DNA from: Arthrobacter sp. Leaf69
GTDB lineage: Bacteria > Actinomycetota > Actinomycetes > Actinomycetales > Micrococcaceae
Assembly (NCBI RefSeq): GCF_001422645.1
Contig: NZ_LMLR01000013.1
Coordinates: 351,699 to 386,476 of the forward strand
Direction: 5' to 3'
Length of the DNA stretch: 34,778 nucleotides
Positions 34,592-34,778 of the stretch are shown here, piece by piece. How positions within the stretch are numbered: position 1 is the first letter of the stretch; the number at the start of each line of letters is the position of its first letter. The notes under the pieces were generated by a model that had not been told where the DNA came from, made no database searches, and saw only the letters and a list, made by a program, of their open reading frames with translations. The position numbers and the translations under genes were made by a program.

Positions 34592-34778
34592 TCATTTCAC
34601 ATCCAGTTGGACTATCCCGGCGGCGATCATCACCAGGACGAGTCCGACGCCGAGCATGATTAAGGGAGCGTGTTCACGGGTCCAGAAGCGTGGGTCGCGT
34701 TTGGGGACATCGGGGGCACCTCACTGTTCGGGGCTTGAACCGGCGGATCTACTGGTCACGCCGCCGGACGTGGAGGCC
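34592..34778 (-). pseudogene. Small membrane protein, interrupted and cut by window edge
   Basis: The minus strand reads GAPDVPKRDPRFWTREHAPL, IMLGVGLVLVMIAAGIVQLD, VK-stop at 34592. A TGA at 34721-34723 interrupts the frame; upstream of it the same frame continues to the window edge (SGGVTSRSAGSSPEQ). One transmembrane helix with a basic front is clear. Either the gene carries a nonsense change or the true start lies in another frame. The first bases of the gene may lie outside the window. Confidence 0.35.

Overview
The window is high-GC DNA from an actinobacterium. The tandem glycine riboswitch with a gcvP-gcvT-gcvH-glyA-sdaA order, the GcvP and LipA sequence style, the DUF4913 relic and a palindrome of a kind I recall from Arthrobacter genomes point to Micrococcaceae (Arthrobacter or Pseudarthrobacter type). 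This is inference; no rRNA or other marker gene is present.

Layout. (1) 1-2280 is mobile-element debris: a 107-bp direct repeat, a module carrying the 3' end of a tRNA plus a terminator, a serine-resolvase relic and a DUF4913 relic. (2) 2282-9136 is an accessory block on the + strand: a CoiA-like nuclease, an HNH protein, two related uncharacterised genes (one broken), and a coupled pair of an ImmA/IrrE-type protein without its HExxH motif and a PIN-domain RNase. (3) 9341-11177 (- strand) is MarR, an MBL-fold hydrolase and a SnoaL-like protein, with a perfect palindrome as likely operator. (4) 11392-16659 (- strand) is a catabolic unit: LacI regulator, DAD-like cupin dioxygenase, zinc alcohol dehydrogenase, MHS-family transporter and KduD-like SDR, with two identical operator-like sites. 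(5) 17282-18633 is a divergent esterase/ArsR pair. (6) 18666-20440 is debris: a DHA2 transporter tail, a small membrane-protein tail, an IS21 end with a frameshifted istA, and a second copy of the tRNA-3'-end module. (7) 20694-21442 holds two small uncharacterised genes. (8) 21625-33194 is a one-carbon/glycine cluster: promoter, tandem glycine riboswitch, gcvP, gcvT, gcvH, glyA, sdaA, a 57-aa membrane peptide, lipA, metF-like, cycA-like and purU. (9) 33239-34778 is debris again: a 5'-truncated quinone oxidoreductase, a second resolvase relic and short genes.

The two tRNA-3'-end modules share an identical 64-bp core and lie 19,265 bp apart, so 1.0-20.2 kb looks like an island between att-type scars. 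The two resolvase relics are direct repeats about 32.5 kb apart.

The glycine cluster would import glycine (CycA-like), cleave it (GcvPTH, with lipoate from LipA), make serine (GlyA), deaminate serine to pyruvate (SdaA), and drain one-carbon units as formate (PurU) or methyl-THF (MetF). The most striking feature is that three of its genes carry large in-frame lesions. glyA has a 147-bp repeat-derived insertion and lacks about 50-60 residues; sdaA lacks about 107 residues including a [Fe-S] cysteine; lipA lacks about 40 residues of its core. All frames stay open. gcvP, gcvT, gcvH, cycA and purU look complete.
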